NCBI RefSeq assembly: GCF_023657595.1
Contig: NZ_CP098323.1
Span: 1,636,001-1,700,000, forward strand
Source: Cytobacillus firmus
Lineage (GTDB): Bacteria > Bacillota > Bacilli > Bacillales > Cytobacillaceae
DNA length: 64,000 nt
Direction of reading: 5' to 3'
Position numbers and translations under genes: made by a program. Under the pieces are notes generated by a model. The model did not search any database and was not told the origin of the DNA. It saw only the letters and a program-made list of their open reading frames with translations. Positions 44,142 to 51,812 of this stretch are shown here, piece by piece. The first letter of the stretch is position 1; every line of letters starts with the position of its first letter.

Positions 44142-44175
44142 GCGACACACTTTCTTTACTGAAATGCGCTATACT
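44142..44175 (+). promoter_or_regulatory. spoIIG promoter with 22-bp spacer
   Basis: GCGACA (44142-44147), exactly 22 bases, TATACT (44170-44175). B. subtilis spoIIG has the same unusual 22-base spacing with a sigma-A -10 and needs Spo0A~P. GTGTCGC on the complementary strand at the -35 is a degenerate 0A box (TGTCGAA, 5 of 7); another weak match is near 44090. Confidence 0.6.
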
Positions 44176-44269
44176 TTTTTCTAACAGAATCATAGCACTT
44201 TAACTATAAAAGAGATTTAGAACCTCACGTCAATCTATCAGATTCTGATTTTATAAAGGAGGAAGATAA

Positions 44270-45208
44270 TTGACGGTCTATTTGGATGTTATCTGGGCAT
44301 TGAATTTTATGTTTGACAGCCTGCTCCTTTATTTAACAGCCATAATTCTAAAAAGAGAAACTGGATTATGGAGGGTTTTTGCGGGCGGCTTCATAGGATC
44401 CATCATTATTTTATTAGCATTTACACCTTTTAATGAATATTCAGGTCATCCGTTCACTAAGCTGCTATTCTCGATTGTAATGGTACTGGCTGTTTTCGGC
44501 TTTAAGCGTTTGCGATATTTTGTAAAAGCTCTCATGACTTTTTATTTTGCTACTTTTTTAGTTGGAGGCTCCTTAATAGGAATTCATTATTTTATCAATT
44601 TTGATTTTAAGCTTTCTTCATCTGTCATGATGGCCAGTATTAAAGGCTTTGGTGATCCAATCAGCTGGCTGTTCGTGGTTATTGGGTTTCCTCTTGCCTG
44701 GCATTTTTCAAAGAGAAATGTTGAGGGAATTGAGATGACAAAAATTCAGTATGACTCTTTAATCCTGGTGCGTGTTGTGATCAATGAAACTGAATATTGT
44801 TTCAAAGGCCTGATTGACAGCGGCAACCAGTTATACGATCCCATTTCAAAAATGCCTGTTATGTTCATATCCATAAAAGACAGGCTTGATGAGTTTCCGA
44901 CTGAAATTAGTAAAATGGCAGGAAACCCGGAGGATATCATTATGGGCAGCGAGTCAATTGGAGTGGATTGGGAGCATAAAATGAGGGTCATTCCATGTAA
45001 GGTTGTTGGACAAGAACACCAATTAATCATAGGGTTCAAGCCTGACCGGATTCTCTTTGAAAAAGAGAATGAAATAATTGAAGCAGAACGCGGATTAATA
45101 TCATTTTCCATGCAGCAGCTTTCATCAGACGATTCGTTTCAGTGCATCGTACACCCCAAGATGCTTACAGGCAGAAGTACAATGAAGCCGGATGCAAAAG
45201 TAAGTTAA
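44270..45208 (+). CDS. spoIIGA: Sigma-E processing peptidase SpoIIGA
   Basis: 312 residues from TTG 44270 with AAAGGAGGA upstream. Five N-terminal membrane helices (1-150), then a cytosolic aspartic protease domain with Asp183 in [12 protein letters not shown]. It works as a dimer in the septal membrane, is activated by SpoIIR from the forespore, and cleaves the pro-sequence of sigma-E. First gene of the spoIIG operon. Confidence 0.95.
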   Translation: MTVYLDVIWALNFMFDSLLLYLTAIILKRETGLWRVFAGGFIGSIIILLAFTPFNEYSGHPFTKLLFSIVMVLAVFGFKRLRYFVKALMTFYFATFLVGGSLIGIHYFINFDFKLSSSVMMASIKGFGDPISWLFVVIGFPLAWHFSKRNVEGIEMTKIQYDSLILVRVVINETEYCFKGLIDSGNQLYDPISKMPVMFISIKDRLDEFPTEISKMAGNPEDIIMGSESIGVDWEHKMRVIPCKVVGQEHQLIIGFKPDRILFEKENEIIEAERGLISFSMQQLSSDDSFQCIVHPKMLTGRSTMKPDAKVS

Positions 45209-45252
45209 TATACTATACTCTGCACGAACTTAATTTAGAAGGAGGACAATTC

Positions 45253-45972
45253 ATGAATAAGTTAAAACTTCGCTTATCCTACTATTGGTATAAATTGTTG
45301 ATTAAGCTGGGGATCAAAACAGATGAAGTATATTATATAGGCGGCAGCGAAGCATTACCTCCTCCACTCAGTAAGGAAGAAGAAGAAATGCTCCTGATTA
45401 AGCTTCCAAAAGGAGATAAAGCGGCAAGGTCCATTTTAATTGAAAGAAATCTTCGTCTTGTTGTGTATATTGCCAGGAAGTTTGAAAATACAGGCATTAA
45501 TATAGAGGACCTAATCAGTATTGGAACGATTGGGCTTATTAAAGCAGTAAATACATTTAACCCGGAGAAAAAAATCAAACTGGCTACATATGCATCGCGC
45601 TGTATTGAGAATGAAATTCTCATGTATTTAAGAAGGAACAATAAAATTCGTTCTGAAGTTTCCTTTGATGAACCACTAAATATTGATTGGGATGGCAATG
45701 AACTTCTTCTATCTGATGTTCTGGGCACTGAGGATGACATTATTACGAAAGATCTCGAAGCAAATGTTGATAAAAAGCTGCTGTTAAAGGCATTGCATCA
45801 GCTTTCAGATCGTGAAAAACAGATCATGGAGCTTAGGTTCGGCCTCGGATCAGGTGAAGAAAAAACTCAAAAGGATGTGGCGGATATGCTGGGAATTTCC
45901 CAGTCCTATATTTCACGCCTGGAAAAAAGAATAATAAAAAGACTTAAAAAAGAATTTAATAAGATGGTTTAG
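45253..45972 (+). CDS. sigE: RNA polymerase sigma-E (pro-form)
   Basis: 239 residues from ATG 45253 with GGAGGA upstream, identical in length to B. subtilis. The first 27 or so residues ([20 protein letters not shown]) are the membrane-binding pro-sequence. Region 2 ([37 protein letters not shown]), region 4 ([41 protein letters not shown]). It drives early mother-cell transcription. 44 bases after spoIIGA. Confidence 0.97.
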   Translation: MNKLKLRLSYYWYKLLIKLGIKTDEVYYIGGSEALPPPLSKEEEEMLLIKLPKGDKAARSILIERNLRLVVYIARKFENTGINIEDLISIGTIGLIKAVNTFNPEKKIKLATYASRCIENEILMYLRRNNKIRSEVSFDEPLNIDWDGNELLLSDVLGTEDDIITKDLEANVDKKLLLKALHQLSDREKQIMELRFGLGSGEEKTQKDVADMLGISQSYISRLEKRIIKRLKKEFNKMV

Positions 45973-46074
45973 AAGTTTAAAGCCCGGAATATTTTTTACA
46001 AAATTTTGCAAGGTGAAAACCTAGTGTTAATGATGCTTTGACCATTTCCCCATCCGGAAGCCCGATTAGCCGGT

Positions 46075-46103
46075 GCATATTTTTCCTTTCCAAGGAGATA
46101 CTG
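46075..46103 (+). promoter_or_regulatory. Sigma-F/sigma-G promoter for sigG
   Basis: GCATA (46075-46079), 15 bases, GAGATACTG (46095-46103), 8 of 9 matches to GNNANAMTW after a perfect GYATA -35. It lies 38 bases before the TTG start. B. subtilis sigG is transcribed by sigma-F and then by sigma-G itself. Confidence 0.65.
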
Positions 46104-46140
46104 TTTTTTGTACAGCAGCTCCTGTGAGGAGGGAAATGGA

Positions 46141-46920
46141 TTGACTCGAAATAAAGTAGAAATTTGCGGTGTTGATACTTCAAAGCTTCCAGTTTTAAAA
46201 AACGAAGAAATGAGAGAGCTCTTCAAGCAAATGCATAAGGGGGATATAACCGCACGGGAAAAACTCGTCAACGGCAATTTGCGCCTCGTATTGAGTGTGA
46301 TTCAGCGTTTTAACAACAGAGGCGAATTTGTTGATGACCTTTTCCAGGTCGGCTGTATCGGTCTGATGAAATCTATTGATAATTTTGATTTAAGTCAAAA
46401 CGTTAAGTTTTCCACCTATGCCGTTCCGATGATTATTGGAGAAATACGCAGGTATCTGCGTGATAATAATCCGATCCGTGTTTCTCGTTCTTTAAGGGAC
46501 ATTGCTTATAAAGCTCTGCAAGTAAGGGAACGCCTCATGAGTAAAACATCCAGGGAACCTACGGCTGAAGAAATAGCTAAAGAGCTGGATGTGCCTCATG
46601 AAGAAATCGTTTTTGCATTGGATGCCATCCAAGATCCTGTTTCCTTATTTGAGCCGATTTATAATGATGGCGGGGATCCAATTTATGTGATGGATCAGCT
46701 TAGCGATGAACGGAACAAAGATATTCAATGGATTGAGGAAATAGCGCTCAAAGAGGGAATGAGAAGACTGAATGAACGGGAAAAACTGATTCTCAGAAAA
46801 CGCTTCTTCCAGGGCAAGACTCAAATGGAAGTGGCAGAGGAAATCGGCATTTCCCAGGCACAAGTTTCAAGGCTTGAAAAAGCGGCCATCAAACAAATGA
46901 ATAAAAATATTCAAAGCTAG
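46141..46920 (+). CDS. sigG: RNA polymerase sigma-G
   Basis: 259 residues from TTG 46141, with GAGGAGGG seven bases upstream. The N-terminus TRNKVEICGVDTSKLPVLKNEEM matches the known sigma-G start, the region that sensors such as CsfB act on. Region 2 RLVLSVIQRFNNRGEFVDDLFQVGCIGLMKSIDNFD, region 3 and region 4 (QMEVAEEIGISQAQVSRLEKAAIKQM). It is the late forespore sigma factor. 168 bases separate it from sigE. Confidence 0.97.
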   Translation: MTRNKVEICGVDTSKLPVLKNEEMRELFKQMHKGDITAREKLVNGNLRLVLSVIQRFNNRGEFVDDLFQVGCIGLMKSIDNFDLSQNVKFSTYAVPMIIGEIRRYLRDNNPIRVSRSLRDIAYKALQVRERLMSKTSREPTAEEIAKELDVPHEEIVFALDAIQDPVSLFEPIYNDGGDPIYVMDQLSDERNKDIQWIEEIALKEGMRRLNEREKLILRKRFFQGKTQMEVAEEIGISQAQVSRLEKAAIKQMNKNIQS

Positions 46921-46946
46921 CAGCCAATTTGGCTGCTTTTTATATT
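46920..46946 (+). terminator. Terminator after sigG
   Basis: GCAGCCAA-TTTGGCTGC stem followed by TTTTTATATT. Confidence 0.75.
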
Positions 46947-47014
46947 TACTGAACATTTTTCTTGTAGAAGCAAACATATATTAAATAAGAACATAAATTG
47001 GGAGTGAAGTGTCG

Positions 47015-47284
47015 ATGGTGAAAATATCTGAATTTCAAATGAAGGATGTTGTAAATGTAGCTGACGGCAAAAAGCTTGGAAATATTGGGGATATAGATAT
47101 TAATATTAATACAGGAAAAATTGAAGCGGTCATTATCGGAGGAGCGGGGAAAGTATTAGGCTTCTTTGGCAGAGACGCAGATATTGTCATTCCCTGGAAA
47201 AATATCATAAAAATCGGTGAAGATGTCATACTTGTCCGCTATCAGGATGCGATTGAGCCGAAATATATAGAGGATGAAGCCTAA
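47015..47284 (+). CDS. ylmC: PRC-barrel protein, YlmC/YmxH family
   Basis: 89 residues from ATG 47015 with GGGAGTGA upstream. PRC-barrel domain: VVNVADGKKLGNIGDIDININTGKIEAVIIGG, then VLGFFGRDADIVIPWKNIIKIGEDVILVRY. Small cytosolic sporulation protein; binding partner unknown. Confidence 0.9.
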   Translation: MVKISEFQMKDVVNVADGKKLGNIGDIDININTGKIEAVIIGGAGKVLGFFGRDADIVIPWKNIIKIGEDVILVRYQDAIEPKYIEDEA

Positions 47285-47353
47285 GAGTTGTTAATGGTGT
47301 CATCACTGCCTGCCTTGTGGTAAACTATAGAAAAATAAAATGGGGTTAATCGC

Positions 47354-48181
47354 ATGGAACCATTTTCTTTAAAAAGGGAAGAGTATTTTGTCATAAAAAA
47401 GTGGGCGGATCGTTTTCCTAATATAATGGCTGGTTTTACAACAAAAAATGGCGGCTTCAGCCGCAATCAATATGAAACTCTAAATGCAGGATTACATGTA
47501 AATGACAGCTATGAAGCAGTCAGCCAAAATCGGCAGCATGTGGCTGACTTGCTTGGCTTTTCAATTGAAAATTGGGTTGGCGCTGAACAAACACATGATG
47601 TAAATATAAAAAAAGTTACTGAAAATGATAAAGGAAAAGGTGCTCTTGTTTATGAGGATTCCTTTTCAGGTACCGACGGCTTTTTCACATATTCTAAAAA
47701 TGTCCTGATGACCCTATGTTATGCCGATTGTGTGCCCCTTTATTTCCTGCATGAAAAGACAGGAGCCATAGGCATTGCCCACGCCGGCTGGAAAGGCACT
47801 GTTGGCGGGATTGGCAGGAATATGGCTGAACTGTTTGCAGGTGAAGGCATAGACTTAAGAGAGGTCCAAGCCGTGATTGGCCCTTCCATTTGCGGAAACT
47901 GTTATATTGTTGATGATCGTGTTATTTCAAAAGTGCAAAAAATACTAGAAGATGTCGATATAAAGCCATATAATCAAATTAGTGACAATCAATTCCAGCT
48001 TGACCTAAAAGAACTAAATAGGAAAATCCTTTTAAACTCAGGGATTCCACATGAAAATATCATAATGACTGATTTTTGCACAAGCTGTCATGCAGACTAT
48101 TTTTTCTCCCACCGAAGAGATAGGGGGAATACCGGCAGGATGATGAGTTTTATTGGCTGGAAGGAGGAAGCAGGGAACTAA
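47354..48181 (+). CDS. ylmD: Peptidoglycan editing factor / polyphenol oxidase family PgeF (YlmD)
   Basis: 275 residues. Multicopper-oxidase-like laccase domain (DUF152): HDVNIKKVTEND, VLMTLCYADCVPLYFLHEKTGAIGIAHAGWKGTVGGI, and IGPSICGNCYIVDD, with the metal-binding Cys and His. Homologues are reported as laccases, purine nucleoside-cleaving enzymes and, in E. coli, factors preventing Ser misincorporation in peptidoglycan. Next to ylmE-sepF the cell-wall link is plausible. Confidence 0.9.
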   Translation: MEPFSLKREEYFVIKKWADRFPNIMAGFTTKNGGFSRNQYETLNAGLHVNDSYEAVSQNRQHVADLLGFSIENWVGAEQTHDVNIKKVTENDKGKGALVYEDSFSGTDGFFTYSKNVLMTLCYADCVPLYFLHEKTGAIGIAHAGWKGTVGGIGRNMAELFAGEGIDLREVQAVIGPSICGNCYIVDDRVISKVQKILEDVDIKPYNQISDNQFQLDLKELNRKILLNSGIPHENIIMTDFCTSCHADYFFSHRRDRGNTGRMMSFIGWKEEAGN

Positions 48182-48868
48182 ATGAGAGTAGAGGAAAATT
48201 TAAATCAAATAGAGACTGCCATCCACGAAGCGTGCATAAAGGCGAACCGCAAGCGGGAAGAAATTACCGTAATTGCTGTTACTAAGTACGTTTCAGCGGA
48301 AAGGGCACAGGAAGCCTTTGAAGCAGGTATTCATCATTTAGGTGAAAACAGGGATGAAGGACTTCTTGCTAAATGGGAAGTTTTAGAGGACAGGCCAACC
48401 TGGCATTTTATCGGAACACTGCAAACGCGCAAAGTAAAAAATATTATAGATAAAGTTGACTATATTCATTCACTGGACAGGCTATCCCTTGCGAAGGAAA
48501 TCGACAAGCGGGCGGATCGAAAGATAAATTGCTTTGTACAGGTCAATGTCTCAGGCGAAGCGTCGAAACAGGGAATAAATCCTGAAGAGGCAGGTGACTT
48601 TATTTCAAGCCTGGCTGATTATAAAAATCTCAATATCATTGGCCTGATGACAATGGCGCCACATACATCAGACAAGGATTTGCTGCGTGCCTGTTTCCGG
48701 AAGCTCAAGGACCTTCAAAAACAGGTTAAAGATCAGGGATTTGATTTTGCTCCTTGCACTGAGCTTTCAATGGGCATGTCCAATGATTTTTCCCTGGCAA
48801 TTGAAGAAGGTGCCACAATGGTTAGGATTGGGACAGCTTTAGTAGGTCAAGAGGGTCAGGAGGTTTAA
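48182..48868 (+). CDS. ylmE: PLP homeostasis protein, YggS/YlmE family
   Basis: 228 residues, starting directly at the ylmD stop (TAAATG). It is a PLP-binding alanine-racemase-like barrel: [28 protein letters not shown] contains the PLP Lys, followed by [22 protein letters not shown] and [24 protein letters not shown]. Family members buffer pyridoxal phosphate and have no known catalysis. Confidence 0.94.
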   Translation: MRVEENLNQIETAIHEACIKANRKREEITVIAVTKYVSAERAQEAFEAGIHHLGENRDEGLLAKWEVLEDRPTWHFIGTLQTRKVKNIIDKVDYIHSLDRLSLAKEIDKRADRKINCFVQVNVSGEASKQGINPEEAGDFISSLADYKNLNIIGLMTMAPHTSDKDLLRACFRKLKDLQKQVKDQGFDFAPCTELSMGMSNDFSLAIEEGATMVRIGTALVGQEGQEV

Positions 48869-48872
48869 TAAA

Positions 48873-49319
48873 ATGAGTATAAAATCAAAATTTAAAACAT
48901 TTTTCTTCCTGGATGATGAATATGACTATAAGGAAGAGGAAATCATCGAAGAAGAAAGAGAGCCGGTGAAGCAGGTGCAGAAACAGCAGCAGCCAGTTCA
49001 AAAACAGAACATTGTCAGCCTTCAAAGTGTGCAGAAATCTTCTAAAGTAGTTCTTGTTGAACCGCGGGTATACGCAGAAGCGCAGGATATTGCGGATCAG
49101 CTGAAGAACAGAAGAGCTGTTGTAGTCAATCTGCAGAGAATAGAAAAAGATCAGGCAAAGCGCATTGTTGACTTCCTAAGCGGAACCGTTTATGCCATCG
49201 GCGGAGACATTCAGAAGATTGGTACTGATATTTTCTTGTGTACACCTGACAATGTTGAAGTATCCGGGAACATCTCTCAGCTGATGAAAGAACAAGAATT
49301 AGAAAATACGAGGTGGTAG
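48873..49319 (+). CDS. sepF: Cell division protein SepF
   Basis: 148 residues. The N-terminal amphipathic helix [13 protein letters not shown] anchors it to the membrane. An acidic and Gln-rich linker (about 15-50) is followed by the SepF core ([67 protein letters not shown]). It polymerises into arcs that bind the FtsZ C-terminus. Confidence 0.96.
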   Translation: MSIKSKFKTFFFLDDEYDYKEEEIIEEEREPVKQVQKQQQPVQKQNIVSLQSVQKSSKVVLVEPRVYAEAQDIADQLKNRRAVVVNLQRIEKDQAKRIVDFLSGTVYAIGGDIQKIGTDIFLCTPDNVEVSGNISQLMKEQELENTRW

Positions 49320-49325
49320 CACTTA

Positions 49326-49589
49326 ATGGAATTAGTATTTGGAATATTGTCATCTGCAATTTATTATTACTCATGGGCACTGATTATTTATATTCTGCTG
49401 TCCTGGTTCCCTAATGCAAGGGAATCGGCTTTTGGCCAATTTCTGGCAAGGATCTGTGAACCGTACCTTGAGCCTTTCCGCAAAATCATTCCGCCGCTTG
49501 GAATGATTGATATTTCTCCGATTGTGGCTATCTTAGTTTTGCGATTTGCCACAGGAGGCTTGCAGCAGCTTTTTTATTGGATTTCATAA
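49326..49589 (+). CDS. ylmG: YggT family membrane protein YlmG
   Basis: 87 residues with two membrane helices (about 5-25 and 62-82) flanking [37 protein letters not shown], the YggT signature. Function unclear; in cyanobacteria and plastids homologues influence membrane and nucleoid organisation. GAGGTGG precedes the ATG. Confidence 0.93.
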   Translation: MELVFGILSSAIYYYSWALIIYILLSWFPNARESAFGQFLARICEPYLEPFRKIIPPLGMIDISPIVAILVLRFATGGLQQLFYWIS

Positions 49590-49602
49590 GACTGACAAAA
49601 CT

Positions 49603-49627
49603 GGGCTATCAAAATGGCCCTTTTTTA
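49603..49627 (+). terminator. Weak terminator after ylmG
   Basis: GGGCTA TCAAAA TGGCCC followed by TTTTTTATTT. The six-pair stem is short and may allow readthrough into ylmH. Confidence 0.6.
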
Positions 49628-49654
49628 TTTGTGTAAAAGGAGGCCCGCAAAAAT

Positions 49655-50428
49655 TTGTCTATTTATCAGCACTTCCGGCCGGAAGAAAGAGAATTTATTG
49701 ACCAGGTCCTTAACTGGAAAAATCTTGTGGAAAATACATATGCACCAAAGCTTACTGATTTTCTTGATCCAAGGGAGCAGCAAATCCTAAAAAGCATCAT
49801 AGGACAGGATTCGGGAATCTTATTTGCTTTATTTGGCGGAACAACAGGTGCTGAGAGAAAGAGAGCACTGATATTTCCGGATTATTATGAAAGCGATGAA
49901 GAAGATTTTAAAATTCGGCTGTTTGAATTGGACTATCCAAAGAAGTTTGTTACCATTGAACACCCGCAAGTCCTCGGCAGCCTGATGTCACTGGGACTAA
50001 AAAGAGGAAAGTTTGGTGATATCCTATTTGAAGAGGACAGAATCCAGTTTTTTGCAGCTCAAGAAATTGAAGAGTACATCAGCCTGCAGCTGCAGTCCAT
50101 TGGCAGAGCGACAGTATCTTTGAAAAAACAGCCTTTTTCTCAGGCGATTCAATCATCAGAAGTGTGGAAAGAAAGCTCCATCACTTCTTCATCCCTGAGG
50201 TTGGACACAGTCATCTCAGCCATCTACAACATCTCAAGACAGAAATCCCAGCTCTATATCCAACAGGGGCTCGTTAAAGTCAATTGGACACAAATTGAAA
50301 ACCCCTCATTTGAATGTCAGCAATGCGACATCATCTCAGTCAGGGGCCAAGGCCGATCCAAAATCATAGAAATAGATGGGAAAACAAAAAAGGACAAATG
50401 GAGAATAATTGCCGGAAGGCAGAGGTAG
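49655..50428 (+). CDS. ylmH: S4-domain RNA-binding protein YlmH
   Basis: 257 residues from a TTG with AAAGGAGG upstream. An N-terminal YlmH-specific domain is followed by an S4 domain at the C-terminus (about 180-245: SSLRLDTVISAIYNISRQKSQLYIQQGLVKVNWTQIENPSFECQQCDIISVRGQGRSKI). YlmH/RqcP binds stalled 50S-peptidyl-tRNA in ribosome quality control in Bacillus. Last of the ylm group. Confidence 0.92.
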   Translation: MSIYQHFRPEEREFIDQVLNWKNLVENTYAPKLTDFLDPREQQILKSIIGQDSGILFALFGGTTGAERKRALIFPDYYESDEEDFKIRLFELDYPKKFVTIEHPQVLGSLMSLGLKRGKFGDILFEEDRIQFFAAQEIEEYISLQLQSIGRATVSLKKQPFSQAIQSSEVWKESSITSSSLRLDTVISAIYNISRQKSQLYIQQGLVKVNWTQIENPSFECQQCDIISVRGQGRSKIIEIDGKTKKDKWRIIAGRQR

Positions 50429-50540
50429 TAAAGCAGGAGAGGGTTTTAACAAGCCTATATTGAGACTGTTTTTTTAGTTTATTGTTAAAATGCAACATAT
50501 GGTTAATCTGCTGAGCAGATCCTCGCTATGGGCACTTGAT

Positions 50541-50711
50541 CCTCGTAATGCTGAAGCATTTCCTTCGTGCGGTTTTCATTCGAGGAAGCTTATTCAATGT
50601 CCTGCGGGAGCCAGCGCGACAGGTGAGACTCCACAGGTGCAAAGTGCCGAGGAGGCTCACCGCCCGCCCCGCGGAAAGTAAGTGTCCGCAGTGGAAATCA
50701 ACGGGCAACAT
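50541..50711 (+). repeat. Dispersed repeat B, copy 2
   Basis: Second copy of the element at 42326, same orientation, from TCCTCG to GGGCAACATT. The small hairpin AATGCT-GAA-AGCATT replaces AAAATGC-ATTC-GCATTTT of copy 1, so the stem persists with changed sequence. It occupies much of the 455-base ylmH-divIVA gap. I see nothing else definite there. Confidence 0.88.
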
Positions 50712-50883
50712 TTAAGAGCCAAAAATAATTAATAGAGAGTTAAAAGAATTAATTTTATTTGAAGGATTTTGAAACAACCTGTCGAATAAATAATCAAAAG
50801 ACAGCGGAGTCTGCTATAATTAAATAGAACCAGCAGGCTCAAACAAATGTACATAAGATCAACAGACCTGGGAGGTGGCACTA

Positions 50884-51402
50884 ATGCCATTAACACCGTT
50901 AGATATTCATAACAAGGAATTCAGCAAAGGATTCCGAGGTTATGACGAAGATGAAGTGAACGAATTCCTCGACCAAATCATAAAAGACTATGAAATCCTG
51001 ATCAGGGAAAAAAAAGAGCTAGAAGAAAAGCTCAATGAAACGAATGACCGCATTGGCCACTTTACCACAATTGAAGAAACACTTAATAAATCTATTGTGG
51101 TTGCACAGGAAGCAGCAGAAGAAGTCAAACGCAATGCTCACAAAGAAGCAAAGCTTATCATTAAAGAAGCTGAAAAAAATGCTGACAGGATAGTGAATGA
51201 ATCCCTATCCAAAGCAAGAAAAATCGCATTGGATATTGAGGATTTAAAGAAACAGTCCAAGGTATTCCGAACACGCTTCAAAATGCTTGTTGAAGCACAG
51301 CTTGATATGCTGAATAACGATGATTGGGATCACTTAATGGAATATAAGCTGGACTCCACTGAACTCAAATCATTAAGAGAAGAAGAAGAATCACTGGCTT
51401 GA
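50884..51402 (+). CDS. divIVA: Division-site/pole protein DivIVA
   Basis: 172 residues from ATG 50884, with GGGAGGTGG upstream. N-terminal membrane-binding domain MPLTPLDIHNKEFSKGFRGYDEDEVNEFLDQIIKDYE (with FSKGFRGY loop), then long coiled coil (about 30-150). It senses negative curvature and recruits MinJ, RacA and others. It follows the ylm genes as in B. subtilis. Confidence 0.96.
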   Translation: MPLTPLDIHNKEFSKGFRGYDEDEVNEFLDQIIKDYEILIREKKELEEKLNETNDRIGHFTTIEETLNKSIVVAQEAAEEVKRNAHKEAKLIIKEAEKNADRIVNESLSKARKIALDIEDLKKQSKVFRTRFKMLVEAQLDMLNNDDWDHLMEYKLDSTELKSLREEEESLA

Positions 51403-51428
51403 CGAAAGCTGGAAATATCGCATATAAT
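51399..51428 (+). promoter_or_regulatory. Sigma-A promoter for ileS
   Basis: TTGACG (51399-51404), 18 bases, TATAAT (51423-51428). The -35 overlaps the divIVA stop codon. It lies just before the T-box leader. Confidence 0.65.
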
Positions 51429-51459
51429 TTTAAAACAAAGTAAATACAATGTTTATCAA

Positions 51460-51740
51460 CAATGAGAGGGACAGTACAGTCTTTTCAAATAGCTTATGTT
51501 CAGAGCGGCATACTCACTCTGTAAGCGAGCCGGGGATGGTGGAAGCCCGGGTATAAGCAAAAGCTGGAAAATCACCCTTGAGTTCCTTGCCGAACGTTAA
51601 GCAATCAGTAGGCCAAGGCGGATCATTCACGTTAAGAATGCTTTGAGCGGATGAAATTTCATTATATTTCATCTACAAGGGTGGTACCGCGGGAGAATAA
51701 AACCTTCTCGTCCCTTTTTGGGATGAGAGGGTTTTTTGTA
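51460..51740 (+). promoter_or_regulatory. T-box riboswitch, isoleucine specific
   Basis: Leader of ileS. GAGAGGGACAGTA starts stem I; specifier ATC (Ile) lies in GAAAATCACCC at 51571-51573. The conserved T-box AAGGGTGGTACCGCG (51678-51692) contains the TGGT that pairs with the tRNA NCCA end. The terminator AACCTTCTCGTCCC / GGGATGAGAGGGTT with a T run spans 51701-51737. Uncharged tRNA-Ile binding favours the antiterminator and lets ileS be read. Confidence 0.95.
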
Positions 51741-51812
51741 TTTTCCCGAGGTTTTTCTAAGCTCTCATTGGCTATCATGGTATTTAATGAGTTACAAACA
51801 GGAGGAAAAGGA

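Noticed and set aside
50490-50681. 63-residue ORF in repeat B copy 2
   Set aside because: Same reason; coding reading is not conserved between copies.
51651-51812. N-terminal extension of ileS by 54 residues
   Set aside because: It would translate the T-box and its terminator; the ATG at 51813 has AGGAGG and matches the family start.
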